Of a stretch of DNA of 49,917 nucleotides, positions 25,080 to 33,355 are shown one piece after another. The notes beneath the pieces are model-generated. The model was given only the letters and a program-made list of their open reading frames with translations, ran no database searches and was not told where the DNA came from. The translations under genes were made by a program, and so were the position numbers. Each line of letters begins with the position of its first letter. Within the stretch, counting starts at the first letter, position 1. This stretch comes from Archaeoglobus sp. JdFR-37 (GTDB lineage: Archaea; Halobacteriota; Archaeoglobi; Archaeoglobales; Archaeoglobaceae), in contig MTMY01000027.1 of NCBI GenBank assembly GCA_002010215.1, positions 1-49,917 of the forward strand. The letters run 5' to 3'.

Positions 25080-25481
25080 ATGATTAGAGAGATAACAGTT
25101 GAACTGGGGATGGATGAAATGGCTGATATAACTGATGAGGTGAGAGAATTCGTTAGAGAGAGTGGTAAGGAAAACGGAGCGGTGCTGATCTTCAGCATCG
25201 GTTCAACCGGCGCCATAACTACAATCGAATATGAGCCGGGGCTGAAAAAGGACTTTCCTCGCATTATGAACAAAATTGCTCCATACGGTGAGGATTACGA
25301 GCATCACAAGACGTGGAACGATGACAATGGCTCAAGTCACGTAAAGGCAAGCATAGTTGGGCCAAGCCTTGTTGTGCCTTTCAGCAACGGAGAGCTGATG
25401 CTGGGAACCTGGCAGCAGATAGCTGTGGTGAATTTTGATACCAGAAAAAGAAAGAGGAGGGTTGTATTGCAGATATTGTGA
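25080..25481 (+). CDS. YjbQ family protein (UPF0047)
   Basis: The product of about 133 residues is a small beta-rich enzyme of the YjbQ/secondary thiamine-phosphate synthase family. Conserved C-terminal segments are SSHVKASIVGPSLVVPFSNG, LMLGTWQQIAVVNFD and RVVLQIL. The ATG at 25080 is chosen because GGAGGG ends 6 nt before it; an in-frame TTG at 25074 is adjacent to the SD. The physiological reaction is not settled in the family. Confidence 0.88.
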   Translation: MIREITVELGMDEMADITDEVREFVRESGKENGAVLIFSIGSTGAITTIEYEPGLKKDFPRIMNKIAPYGEDYEHHKTWNDDNGSSHVKASIVGPSLVVPFSNGELMLGTWQQIAVVNFDTRKRKRRVVLQIL

Positions 25482-25599
25482 TGTGCCTGTGAGTGCTTTT
25501 AACCCTTTATAATCCAATTTCCGAGAATTGTTCAATCCTGCACTTGGGATGTGAATCGGGATTTGAAATAATTTAAGACAATTTAGGATATACCATGAC

Positions 25600-25680
25600 A
25601 GGGTCTGGTGAGAATTATATCAGAAAAACTAATTCCGAAGAAATAATTCGGAAATCAATTCAGGGACTCACCCCATCCCA
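25600..25680. other. Nested inverted repeats, possible structured RNA or operator
   Basis: In the 240-nt gene-free stretch between YjbQ and the zinc ribbon, GGTGAG (25607-25612) pairs with CTCACC (25667-25672). Inside that, TTCCGAA (25633-25639) pairs with TTCGGAA (25647-25653). A TATA-like TTAGGATATACC stands at about 25583-25592. This could be an RNA with two helices or an operator for the next gene. No known RNA family was recognised. Confidence 0.35.
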
Positions 25681-25690
25681 GTAGGGAAAC

Positions 25691-25700
25691 ATTTAAATTT
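25691..25700 (+). promoter_or_regulatory. TATA box of the zinc-ribbon gene
   Basis: ATTTAAATTT lies about 27 nt before the ATG at 25723, with no SD between them. This is the expected layout for a leaderless archaeal transcript. Confidence 0.5.
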
Positions 25701-25722
25701 GAGGTTTCAGCGGATTGTGTTA

Positions 25723-25965
25723 ATGAAAATAATCAGGTGCCCGGCTTGTGGTGAGGAGATAGAGCTCAGGGACCTCTACGAGGGTATGGAGGCAAGTTGC
25801 GAGTTCTGTGGAGCAGTGATGATATTTCAGGAGGGCAAATTCCTTTTCCTCGAGACTAATGAGGAATTTGAGATAGAGGATTTAGAGGAGGATTTTGAGG
25901 AAGAGGACGAATTCGGGTTTGATGACGAAGAAGAGGAAGGTTATTTCGAGGATGAATCAATTTGA
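25723..25965 (+). CDS. Acidic zinc-ribbon protein, LysW-like N-terminus
   Basis: The 80-residue protein has a CPAC...CEFC zinc ribbon (C6, C9, C26, C29) in a LysW-like context (IRCPACGEEIELRDLYEGM). From about residue 46 on it is almost entirely Glu/Asp with aromatic residues. LysW, the amino-group carrier of lysine/arginine synthesis, ends in EDWGE; here the end is EGYFEDESI, so the carrier glutamate is not obvious. The ATG at 25723 fits the TATA box. It may be a distant LysW-like protein or a general acidic zinc ribbon. Confidence 0.75.
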   Translation: MKIIRCPACGEEIELRDLYEGMEASCEFCGAVMIFQEGKFLFLETNEEFEIEDLEEDFEEEDEFGFDDEEEEGYFEDESI

Positions 25966-26107
25966 AACTTTTTATTGTACTTTATAAACTTTATAAATAG
26001 GCTATGTTCATACTGGAATTTGAAGCATCGTCGGACGAATGATTAAAATTGAGAGACTCCAGAGACCTACACCGTCATTTTTCAGTATTTGAAGTGGGGG
26101 GAGTGGA

Positions 26108-26845
26108 GTGAGAATTGATGGAGTTGGCGGACTTGAGGGAGTTGAGAAGGAAGTAAAAGAAGTATTTGATGAGAACTTTATTAACAGGATAAAACGTCTG
26201 AAAAAAACCTGGAACATATTCAACCCAATATTCTATCTGGTTTTCACACGTCTTGTTGAGGTATCCAGTATAATAAATGACGTGGTTTTGCCAACGGATG
26301 ATGACGTGAAGGAGATGTTTCGGACTCGCATGGAGTTCCTGCAACTCGATTACCAGACCATAAACGAGACCCTCCGCAAAATATGGGTTTTTGAACTGAG
26401 AAGAGGTGAAGGATACAAGTTCAGCCAGAGTGTTGAGGAGCTAATGTATGTTGTTCACAGAATGAAGGATATTCAGGAGAAGATTGATAGTATAATTCTG
26501 AGCAACATAACAAAATGGTCAAAGGAGGAGCTTTTAAACATCTATTTTGTGATTCTTAAAACTTTGCTGGAAATGGAGGAAGAAGTATCCCGAGAAGTAG
26601 AGAGAGAAATCAGATATGAAACTCTGGAAAAAGTGGCAGCTTCAATGAATCTGGATAAGGTCCTCCAAGCGATATATGGCTTAGTAATGGAATATCCGGA
26701 AGATAAAAGAATAATTGCAGTGAGATTGCTGGAGTCTGAATCTTTGGAAATGCCCAGAGAAGTTGGAGAAGTTTTCTCAGCTCTTCCAAAGTTTCAGAAG
26801 CAGTTCATAGTTTCATCAATTAAATCAATATTCCAAGCTGAGTGA
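26108..26845 (+). CDS. Helical protein of unknown function
   Basis: The 245-residue product is rich in Glu, Lys and Leu and predicted to be almost all helix. There is a possible membrane-proximal or buried segment WNIFNPIFYLVFTRLVEV near residue 35. A long charged region (EMEEEVSREVEREIRYE) looks coiled-coil. GTG at 26108 is chosen, after a G-rich SD-like stretch. TATA-like TTTATAAATA stands at about 25990-26000. No family is recognised. Confidence 0.65.
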   Translation: MRIDGVGGLEGVEKEVKEVFDENFINRIKRLKKTWNIFNPIFYLVFTRLVEVSSIINDVVLPTDDDVKEMFRTRMEFLQLDYQTINETLRKIWVFELRRGEGYKFSQSVEELMYVVHRMKDIQEKIDSIILSNITKWSKEELLNIYFVILKTLLEMEEEVSREVEREIRYETLEKVAASMNLDKVLQAIYGLVMEYPEDKRIIAVRLLESESLEMPREVGEVFSALPKFQKQFIVSSIKSIFQAE

Positions 26846-26948
26846 GGATAAAGTATAAAGTAGCTATCTTCAAACACAGAGAAAGTGAGAACCCGTCGTA
26901 ACAAACTCTGGTGTGAGAACCACACTATAACTGTATTAGAATCGTACT

Positions 26949-26970
26949 TGTACTGTATCTGTACTGTATC
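26949..26970. repeat. Perfect 11-bp tandem duplication
   Basis: TGTACTGTATC occurs twice in direct succession (26949-26959 and 26960-26970). It lies in the 176-nt spacer between two convergent genes. Probably slippage; no regulatory role is evident. Confidence 0.7.
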
Positions 26971-27021
26971 CGCAGAAGAGTAATAAAAAAATCAGAGAAC
27001 CAAATTTAAGTCATTTTAAAG

Positions 27022-27414
27022 TCATTTTATACAAACTACAGGCCTCTCAGCATGGAGAATCACATGCTGAGCTACACTACCAAAAAGCAGTTTTCCCGCA
27101 GGTCTGCGCTTTCTGACCCCTATAATAATCATGGATGCTCCAACTTCGTCTGCGAACTCAATTATGTCGTCTCCAGGCTCTTTACCTCTTACCAAGAGGT
27201 GCGTCTCATATTCAACTCCTTCCTTCTCGGCTCCATCCGCAGCTCTGGCAAGAAGTTCTTCTCCTTTCTGGACATCTTCTTCAGTCGTTCTGTCCCCACC
27301 AAACAGGGAGTGGATAAAGAGTAATTTTTCATTTCTCAGCTTGGCTTCCTCTACAGCAAATTTTATTATCCTCTCAGTCCGCTCAGACTCATCTATCGCC
27401 ACCACAATGCCCAT
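27022..27414 (-). CDS. Universal stress protein, UspA family
   Basis: Single-domain Usp of 130 residues. The N-terminus IVVAIDESERTERIIKFAV and the ATP-binding pattern G-2x-G-9x-G-S (GVRKRRPAGKLLFGSVAQHVI region) place it in the ATP-binding group. GGGAGGT precedes the ATG by about 6 nt, and a TATA-like TTAATATATAAAG lies about 45-55 nt upstream of the ATG. Role in stress response is general for the family. Confidence 0.9.
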   Translation of the reverse strand: MGIVVAIDESERTERIIKFAVEEAKLRNEKLLFIHSLFGGDRTTEEDVQKGEELLARAADGAEKEGVEYETHLLVRGKEPGDDIIEFADEVGASMIIIGVRKRRPAGKLLFGSVAQHVILHAERPVVCIK

Positions 27415-27570
27415 AATTCGACCTCCCTTCCCTTGTTTGTTTCTATCAAAATCAAGTCTTCTTTATATATTAATCATTCTGTTTGAAGTCTGAGGCTAGG
27501 CTGAATTTGATACCAATAGATACAGCAATTGCCTGAATCAAGAATACATGTTCGTCGAAGCTTAGGCAAA

Positions 27571-27580
27571 CTTTTTAAGC
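27571..27580 (+). promoter_or_regulatory. TATA box of the porGDAB operon
   Basis: CTTTTTAAGC is a good archaeal TATA-like element. Transcription would start near 27600, downstream of the first possible start codon (TTG, 27592), which raises doubt about that start. Confidence 0.5.
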
Positions 27581-27591
27581 ATGATTATTAA

Positions 27592-28185
27592 TTGCTGGAA
27601 AAAGCTCGGGAGGGATCAGATATTCTGATAGAGGTTAGGTTTCACGGAAGGGGTGGCCAGGGGGCTGTAACGGCTGCAGACCTTCTTGCAGTGGCAGGCT
27701 TCAAGGAAGGATATTACACTCTCTCATTTCCCACGTTCGGTGCTGAGAAAAGAGGAACACCAGTTGCATCTTTTCTAAGGATCTCCGATAAACCTATCGT
27801 TCAGAGAGACGAAGTTTACAATCCCGATTATGTGGTAGTGATGGACCCTTCGCTTATTGGCGTTGTTGACGTTCTGGCAGGGATTAAAAAAGATGGGATG
27901 CTGATAGCCAACTACCCCAAAGGGAGTGAGGATTTGAAGAGACACCTGAATACTGATGTGAAAGTCTACTCCATAAATGCAACAAAAATGGCCATGGAAC
28001 ACCTTGGAAGGCCAATCACCAACACCGCAATGGTGGGAGCTTTAGTAGGTGCAACCAACATCGTAAAGCTCGAAACCCTTAAGGGAACAATTAAGGAATG
28101 GTTTGAAGATGAGAGCCTAGCAGAGAAAAACATCAAACTGGTTGAAGAAGCGTATCAGTACATGAAGGAGGTTTGTAAATGGTGA
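27592..28185 (+). CDS. porG: Pyruvate/2-oxoacid:ferredoxin oxidoreductase, gamma subunit
   Basis: The gamma subunit of the four-subunit oxidoreductase that decarboxylates pyruvate or a related 2-oxoacid to acyl-CoA and reduces ferredoxin. The fingerprint FHGRGGQGAVTAADLLA is present near the start, followed by TFGAEKRGTPVASFLR. The first frame-opening codon is TTG at 27592. Homologues, however, begin about IEVRFHG, a GGGAGGG SD is at 27608-27614, and the TATA box lies only 12-21 nt before the TTG. A non-standard start (ATT 27622 or CTG 27625) is therefore possible. It overlaps porD by 7 nt. Confidence 0.88.
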   Translation: MLEKAREGSDILIEVRFHGRGGQGAVTAADLLAVAGFKEGYYTLSFPTFGAEKRGTPVASFLRISDKPIVQRDEVYNPDYVVVMDPSLIGVVDVLAGIKKDGMLIANYPKGSEDLKRHLNTDVKVYSINATKMAMEHLGRPITNTAMVGALVGATNIVKLETLKGTIKEWFEDESLAEKNIKLVEEAYQYMKEVCKW

Positions 28186-28475
28186 AGGTTAAGATTGGGC
28201 TTGGCGGAGTAACCGAGCCCCTGGTGTCGAAGAATATGAAAACCGGGGACTGGGGTACCGAATACCCGGTGGTTGATGAGGAGAAGTGTACTGCATGCAA
28301 GAACTGCGAGATTTATTGCCCTGACGGCTGCATCAAGGTAGTGGAGAAAGAGGGCAAGAAGGTGGCTGTACCGGATTACGACTACTGCAAAGGCTGTTGG
28401 GTATGCTTCACAGTCTGTCCCGCTGATGCCATAAAGATGGAGGTTAAGGAGCTGTATAAGGTAGAGGTGTGCTGA
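28179..28475 (+). CDS. porD: Pyruvate/2-oxoacid:ferredoxin oxidoreductase, delta (ferredoxin) subunit
   Basis: This 98-residue subunit carries the two 4Fe-4S clusters that pass electrons from the TPP site to external ferredoxin. The two motifs are CTACKNCEIYCPDGC and CKGCWVCFTVCP. The N-terminal part KTGDWGTEYPVVDEEKC is typical of PorD. It overlaps porG and is one nt from porA, so the order is G-D-A-B. Confidence 0.93.
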   Translation: MVKVKIGLGGVTEPLVSKNMKTGDWGTEYPVVDEEKCTACKNCEIYCPDGCIKVVEKEGKKVAVPDYDYCKGCWVCFTVCPADAIKMEVKELYKVEVC

Positions 28476-28476
28476 T

Positions 28477-29649
28477 ATGAGGAAAGTTGTTAGAGGATTT
28501 TACGCAATCGCTCACGCTGTTAAGCTCTGCAAGCCCAACGTCATCTGTGCTTATCCTATAACTCCTCAGACTGAAATCGTGGAAAACCTAGCTGCAATGC
28601 ATGCTGAGGGAGAGCTGGAGAACTGCGAGTACATAACGGCTGAGAGCGAATTTGGAGCAGCAAGCATTCTGGTTGGAGCCTCTGCTGCGGGAGCAAGGAC
28701 ATTCACAGCCACAAGCTCTCAGGGCTTAATCCTGATGAGTGAGGTCCTTTACAACGCAGCAGGCATGAGGCTGCCTATCGTGATGGTTGTTGCCAACAGA
28801 GCTTTGAGCGCTCCGCTGAGCATCTGGAACGACCACCAAGACAGCATGGCAATGAGAGATGCTGGCATAATTCAAGTTTACGTTGAGAATAACCAAGAGG
28901 CCCATGACCTAGTTCCCGTTGCTTTCAGGGTAGCTGAAGATAAAAGGGTCATGCTGCCCTTCATGCTGTGTATGGACGGCTTCAAGCTCACCCATGCCTA
29001 TGAGCCAATTGAGCTGCTGGAACAAGAGATAATCGATGCCTTCCTGCCCCCCTACGATCCGCCGGTAAAGATGACAACCAAGAAGCCCCTCACCTTCGGT
29101 GCCTATGCTCCACCTCCGTATTACATGGAGTTCAGAGCCATCATGCACGATGCAATGGAGAGGGCCAGAAAGGTTATTGAGGAGGCCATGAAGGAGTGGA
29201 GCAGCATTACTGGAAGAGATTATGGTGGGCATACGTTTACAGATTATGACGAAGCTGAAGTTGCAGTTGTGGCAATGGGCTCTATTGTCAGCATGGCCAG
29301 AGACGTTGCTGAGGAGATGCGAAAAGAGGGTAAGAAAGTGGGAGTTCTGAAAATCAGGACCTTCCGCCCATTCCCTGCTGATGAAGTCAGAAAAGCTCTT
29401 GAGAACGTTGACAAGGTAATTGTGCTGGAAAGAGCACTGTCTCTCGGCTCTGACGGGCCTTTAACGCTTGAGGTTAAAAGTGCACTTTACGGAACAAGCA
29501 AGGAAATCCACACCGTCGTTGTTGGGCTTGGTGGAAGAGATGTACCGAGAGATCTGATGGTGAAGATAATATCCGAGGTTTATGAGGGTAAAGTGAAGCC
29601 CGGGTTCAGGTTTGAAGGAATTCACGAGTATGAAGAGGTGATTCCATGA
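28477..29649 (+). CDS. porA: Pyruvate/2-oxoacid:ferredoxin oxidoreductase, alpha subunit
   Basis: Alpha subunit of 390 residues. Recognisable segments are CAYPITPQTEIVE near residue 25, YITAESEFGAASILVGASAA, ATSSQGLILMSEVLYNAAG, NDHQDSMAMRDAGIIQVY, and the C-terminal domain with VVAMGSIVSMARDVAEEM and LKIRTFRPFPADEVRKAL. It pairs with PorB to form the TPP active site. Its stop overlaps porB by 4 nt. Pyruvate is the likely substrate; 2-oxoisovalerate cannot be ruled out. Confidence 0.93.
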   Translation: MRKVVRGFYAIAHAVKLCKPNVICAYPITPQTEIVENLAAMHAEGELENCEYITAESEFGAASILVGASAAGARTFTATSSQGLILMSEVLYNAAGMRLPIVMVVANRALSAPLSIWNDHQDSMAMRDAGIIQVYVENNQEAHDLVPVAFRVAEDKRVMLPFMLCMDGFKLTHAYEPIELLEQEIIDAFLPPYDPPVKMTTKKPLTFGAYAPPPYYMEFRAIMHDAMERARKVIEEAMKEWSSITGRDYGGHTFTDYDEAEVAVVAMGSIVSMARDVAEEMRKEGKKVGVLKIRTFRPFPADEVRKALENVDKVIVLERALSLGSDGPLTLEVKSALYGTSKEIHTVVVGLGGRDVPRDLMVKIISEVYEGKVKPGFRFEGIHEYEEVIP

Positions 29650-30524
29650 GCGAGTATTTTGCTCCCGGTCATGGTGCCTGCCCGGGATGCGGGCTGACCA
29701 TAGCCGTGCGCAACACTCTCGAAGCTCTTGAAGGGAAAGTCTTCGTATCAAATTCCACAGGATGCCTAGAGATTATAAGCTCCATGTATAACAGAAGCGC
29801 CTGGGGCGTGCCCTACATCCACTCCCTCTTCGAAAATGCCGGAGCGGTCGCTGCAGGCATTGAGGCAGCTTTAAAAGCCCTTGGCAGGAAGGATGAAGGT
29901 CATGTAGTGGTCTTCGCAGGAGATGGAGCAACGGCTGACATTGGTATTGGAACGCTTTCCGGCATGTTCGACAGAAATCATGACGTTCTCTATATCTGCC
30001 TAGATAACGAAGCGTATCAGAACACCGGAAATCAGCAGAGTGGTTTGACGCCACCAGGAGCCAACACAACCACAACACCGGCAGGAAAGATAATGCCCGG
30101 GAAGCTGGGAAGGAAGAAAGATATGGTGAGCATTGCAGTTGCCCACGGCATCCCCTATGTTGCATCAGCCAGCGTCGCCTTCCCCATGGATATTCGCAGA
30201 AAGGTAAAAAGGGCCGTTGAATTTGAGGGGGCCAAGTACATTCAGATACACTGCCCCTGCGTTACAGGGTGGGGTATTCAGGGCAAAGATGCGGTTCCGC
30301 TGGCAAGGCTTGCAGTTGAGACTGCCTTATATCCTATTGTGGAATTTGAAAACGGCGAATTGGTTAAGGTCAGGAAGATAAAGGACAGAAAACCAGTGGA
30401 GGAGTATCTAAAGCCTCAGAGGCGTTTCAGACATCTCTTCAGACATCCTGAAGGAAAGAAAATATTGGAGATGATCCAGAAGATTGCTGATGAGAATGCT
30501 AAACGCTACAATCTTGACATTTAA
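29646..30524 (+). CDS. porB: Pyruvate/2-oxoacid:ferredoxin oxidoreductase, beta (TPP) subunit
   Basis: TPP-binding beta subunit of 292 residues. N-terminal GACPGCGL supplies C12 and C15 for a 4Fe-4S cluster, together with TGCLEI and HCPCVTGW. The TPP motif runs from AGDGATADIG to CLDNEAYQNTGNQQSG. The C-terminal end with YLKPQRRFRHLF is typical. It is the last gene of the operon; T-rich sequence follows. Confidence 0.93.
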   Translation: MSEYFAPGHGACPGCGLTIAVRNTLEALEGKVFVSNSTGCLEIISSMYNRSAWGVPYIHSLFENAGAVAAGIEAALKALGRKDEGHVVVFAGDGATADIGIGTLSGMFDRNHDVLYICLDNEAYQNTGNQQSGLTPPGANTTTTPAGKIMPGKLGRKKDMVSIAVAHGIPYVASASVAFPMDIRRKVKRAVEFEGAKYIQIHCPCVTGWGIQGKDAVPLARLAVETALYPIVEFENGELVKVRKIKDRKPVEEYLKPQRRFRHLFRHPEGKKILEMIQKIADENAKRYNLDI

Positions 30525-30576
30525 CTTTTTTATTGATGATTGATGTAGGACGATGAATGAAGGATTATAAAGGACA

Positions 30577-31347
30577 ATGATGAAGCCCGAAGAAGCTCTT
30601 GAAATTTCAAGGCATGTAGCAGAAGAAGTCAGAAGGGCTGTTGAGCCACTAGCTGGCAGAAGAGCTGCAGCAAAAGAGGTAGGTATGGGGAAAGATGGAA
30701 CGCCCACGAAGCTCATAGATAAGGTAGCAGAGGATGCGGCGATAAGGGTTCTGACGGAGTACAATCTGACGGTAGTGAGTGAAGAGGCTGGAGTTACAGG
30801 TAAAGGAGATACAGTGGTTGCTCTAGACCCAATTGATGGTACATTCAATGCAACGAGAGGAGTTCCAATATACTCCGTTGCTCTGTGCTTCTCTTCAAGC
30901 CAAAGACTGGAGGATGTTTTTTTCGGATACGTAACGAATCTTGCAACTGGAGATGAATGGTACGCCGATGAGGTGGCGTATAAGAACGGGGAGCAGATAG
31001 AGGTATCCAAAAGAGAGAGTATAAACTGCAACGCCATTATGTACTACCCCACGAGAGATTATGGCTTCAGAAGAGTGAGAATTTTCGGCAGTGCAGCTCT
31101 AGAAATATGCTTTGTGGCAGACGGCTCTTTTGACTGTTTCATAGACATCAGAAACAATGGTGGGAAAGGATTGCTGAGGGTTTATGACGTTGCAGCCTCA
31201 ATATACATTGCATCAAAGGCAGGGGCAGTTGTTAGCGACCATGAGGGCAGAGAGATCTGGCAGAAAAGAATAAGCATGGATGAGAGATTCAAATTGGTTA
31301 TTGCGAATCAGAAGCTGCATAACAGGCTTCTGGAGATCTTGAAATGA
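30577..31347 (+). CDS. Archaeal fructose-1,6-bisphosphatase / inositol monophosphatase
   Basis: The 256-residue protein belongs to the Mg2+/Li+-sensitive IMPase superfamily, whose archaeal members act on both inositol phosphate and fructose 1,6-bisphosphate. Metal ligands are in SEEAG (about 69-71) and DPIDGT (D84, D87), and in YDVAA near residue 206. It can serve gluconeogenesis and the synthesis of di-myo-inositol phosphate, a thermal solute in Archaeoglobus. The A. fulgidus orthologue that I recall (AF2372) also lies next to NAD kinase. Its stop overlaps the next start by 4 nt. Confidence 0.9.
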   Translation: MMKPEEALEISRHVAEEVRRAVEPLAGRRAAAKEVGMGKDGTPTKLIDKVAEDAAIRVLTEYNLTVVSEEAGVTGKGDTVVALDPIDGTFNATRGVPIYSVALCFSSSQRLEDVFFGYVTNLATGDEWYADEVAYKNGEQIEVSKRESINCNAIMYYPTRDYGFRRVRIFGSAALEICFVADGSFDCFIDIRNNGGKGLLRVYDVAASIYIASKAGAVVSDHEGREIWQKRISMDERFKLVIANQKLHNRLLEILK

Positions 31348-32123
31348 AGGCTGCGGTAGTTTATAAATATGACTCTATTGGAATTGCTGAAGAAGCTAGG
31401 AAATTTATCGAGGAGAGTATCTGCTCAGCTGAAATCTTTCACATTCCTGATAAACGCCTAGAAGGTTACGATTTCATAGTTTCAGTTGGAGGAGATGGTA
31501 CAATTCTCAGAATTCTCCAAGAAGTACTGAAGTGTCCTCCGATATTCGGAATTAACACTGGAAGAATTGGGTTGCTCACCCACGCAAACCCTGAAAATTT
31601 CAGAGACATCCTGCCAGGGATTATAGATAGATGGGAAATCGAAGAATTCATGAGGATTGAGGCTGAAATAAACGGAAAAGTCATGATGAGGGCGTTGAAT
31701 GAAGTAGCATTCCTCAGCAACACTCCCGCCCGTTTGATAGGGTTGAAGGTATCCGTGGATGGTGTTGAGATAGAAGATATGAGGTGCGACGGAATGCTCT
31801 TCGCAACTCCCATCGGCTCTACAGCATATGCCCTATCTTCAGGGGGTCCCATAATCGACCCATATCTGGAATCAATCCTCATCGTTCCTGTTGCACCCTT
31901 TAGGCTGGGTTGGAAGCCGTGGGTAATAAAACATGACAGGAGAATCGAAATTGAGGTTTCCAAAGAGAGAAACGCTCTAGCAATTTCAGATGGACAGAAA
32001 ATTTTGGAAGTTGGGAATGACGACGAAGTGGCTGTTTTCAGGTCCCAGTTTCCTGCTGTCTTTTTCAGAAGTGGATTCAACAGGCTTGAGAGGATAAGAG
32101 GGAAGTTAATGTCTCTTCGATAA
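31344..32123 (+). CDS. nadK: NAD kinase
   Basis: ATP/polyphosphate-dependent NAD kinase of 259 residues that makes NADP. The GGDGT motif is at residues 49-53 (VSVGGDGTILRIL), followed by INTGRIGLLT, the NE motif in RALNEVAFL and the glycine-rich TPIGSTAYALSSGGPII. ATGA overlap with the FBPase/IMPase gene indicates one operon; the fold of some IMPase-family proteins removes the 2' phosphate of NADP, so the pair may balance NADP, which is an inference. Confidence 0.93.
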   Translation: MKAAVVYKYDSIGIAEEARKFIEESICSAEIFHIPDKRLEGYDFIVSVGGDGTILRILQEVLKCPPIFGINTGRIGLLTHANPENFRDILPGIIDRWEIEEFMRIEAEINGKVMMRALNEVAFLSNTPARLIGLKVSVDGVEIEDMRCDGMLFATPIGSTAYALSSGGPIIDPYLESILIVPVAPFRLGWKPWVIKHDRRIEIEVSKERNALAISDGQKILEVGNDDEVAVFRSQFPAVFFRSGFNRLERIRGKLMSLR

Positions 32124-32138
32124 TCTTGAGGTGATTAC

Positions 32139-32960
32139 ATGCTTCTTCTTCTTGGCCTCATAGGGCATCCCGTTGCCCACAGTGTATCTCCAGCAATGCA
32201 TCAGGCAGCAATGAAGGAGCTAGGGATAGAAGGAGCGTATCTGGCTTTCGATGTTCTGCCTGAGAATTTGAGGGATGCAGTATTTGGTGCTAGGGCTCTG
32301 GGATTCAAAGGTTTAAACGTCACAATTCCACACAAGGAAACCGTTGCAAGATATCTTCGTCTGAAGGAAGAGGCTGAGGCGATAAAGGCTGTGAATACCA
32401 TAAAGCTGGACGACATGACTGGCTACAACACCGATGTTTACGGTGCAATGAAAGCACTTGAGGAAGCAGGCTTCAAGGCGAGAGGAAAAAGGTCCCTGAT
32501 TGTGGGAGCAGGAGGAGCGGCTAAGGCTATAGGTTACGGGCTGATAAGAGTGGGAGCAAAGCTTGTTGTTACAAACAGAACACCATCGCGAGGCATAGAA
32601 CTTGCTAATTTCCTCAGGAAATTTGGGCCATGCACTTTTATCCACTTTGACAAGCTTCACGAGTTAAGGGGGCGGATAAACCTGATTATCAACGCCACTC
32701 CGCTGGGGATGGAGGGGTTTGAAGAACGCCTTCCCGTTCCTCCAGCCCTTCTTGAGAGGGTCACGGTTTTTGACACCGTTTACAATCCAATGGAAACTCT
32801 TCTGATAAAAGAAGCCAAGAAGAGGGGTTGCAGGGTGGTTTACGGGATTGAAATGCTCGTCCATCAGGGTGCCAAGAGCTTCGAGATATGGGCTGGCATG
32901 GAGCCCCCAGTTGAAGTTATGAGGGATGCTGCCTTAAGGGCTTTGGGAAGTATGAGGTAA
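32139..32960 (+). CDS. aroE: Shikimate 5-dehydrogenase
   Basis: NADPH-dependent reduction of 3-dehydroshikimate in aromatic amino-acid synthesis. At 273 residues it has the full two-domain layout: IGHPVAHSVSPAMHQAAM, the catalytic lysine in GLNVTIPHKE, the aspartate in GYNTDVYG, and the nucleotide motif VGAGGAAKAIGYGL followed by NRTPSR. GAGGTGAT precedes the ATG by a few nt. It follows nadK by 15 nt and is probably in the same operon. Confidence 0.93.
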   Translation: MLLLLGLIGHPVAHSVSPAMHQAAMKELGIEGAYLAFDVLPENLRDAVFGARALGFKGLNVTIPHKETVARYLRLKEEAEAIKAVNTIKLDDMTGYNTDVYGAMKALEEAGFKARGKRSLIVGAGGAAKAIGYGLIRVGAKLVVTNRTPSRGIELANFLRKFGPCTFIHFDKLHELRGRINLIINATPLGMEGFEERLPVPPALLERVTVFDTVYNPMETLLIKEAKKRGCRVVYGIEMLVHQGAKSFEIWAGMEPPVEVMRDAALRALGSMR

Positions 32961-32985
32961 CGGGATTCATAACTGGCTCAAACAT

Positions 32986-33354
32986 TCACATATCCGAACT
33001 TTCTGATTCAATCTTCATTTTGTTTCCTTTGTACAGTATAATCTTTACTTTCTCTTCAGTAACGATTCCTTCGCCAATAATCTCCATCAATCTCGGCTTG
33101 ATCTTGTCTATTCTCTCCTTTTTATCAACAACTTCTATCACGATAGGCAAATCCGTTGAGAGCCGAAGTATGGACGTTGTGTGTATTCTGCTGGTTTTTC
33201 CGTAGCCATAGATACCCCTCAAAACTGTGGCTCCAGCCAGACCTTCCTTTTTAAACATCTCCACAAGATATTTATAAAGGGGTTTACCCTCGTATCTGTC
33301 TGATTCACCGATGAATATTCTCAAGAGGATAGCTTCCTCCTCCTTTTTCTCCAT
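32986..33354 (-). CDS. DUF190 family protein of the fluoride operon
   Basis: This product of about 122 residues is a PII-like DUF190 protein. Typical segments are LRIFIGESDRYEGKPLYKYL, GLAGATVLRGIYGYGKTSRIHTT (in part) and LPIVIEVVDKKERIDKI. The ATG at 33354 is chosen over an upstream TTG because GGAGGCA lies 7 nt before it. It begins 1 nt after the crcB stop. DUF190 is often beside or fused to CrcB; its role in fluoride export is unknown. Confidence 0.88.
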   Translation of the reverse strand: MEKKEEEAILLRIFIGESDRYEGKPLYKYLVEMFKKEGLAGATVLRGIYGYGKTSRIHTTSILRLSTDLPIVIEVVDKKERIDKIKPRLMEIIGEGIVTEEKVKIILYKGNKMKIESESSDM

Positions 33355-33355
33355 C

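Noticed and set aside
26850-27020. Possible C/D box RNA in the spacer with repeats
   Set aside because: No properly spaced C (TGATGA) and D (CTGA) boxes were found.
30525-30576. TTATAAAG upstream of the FBPase gene as a promoter
   Set aside because: It lies only about 10 nt before the ATG, too close for a TATA box; the gene may still be read from another site.
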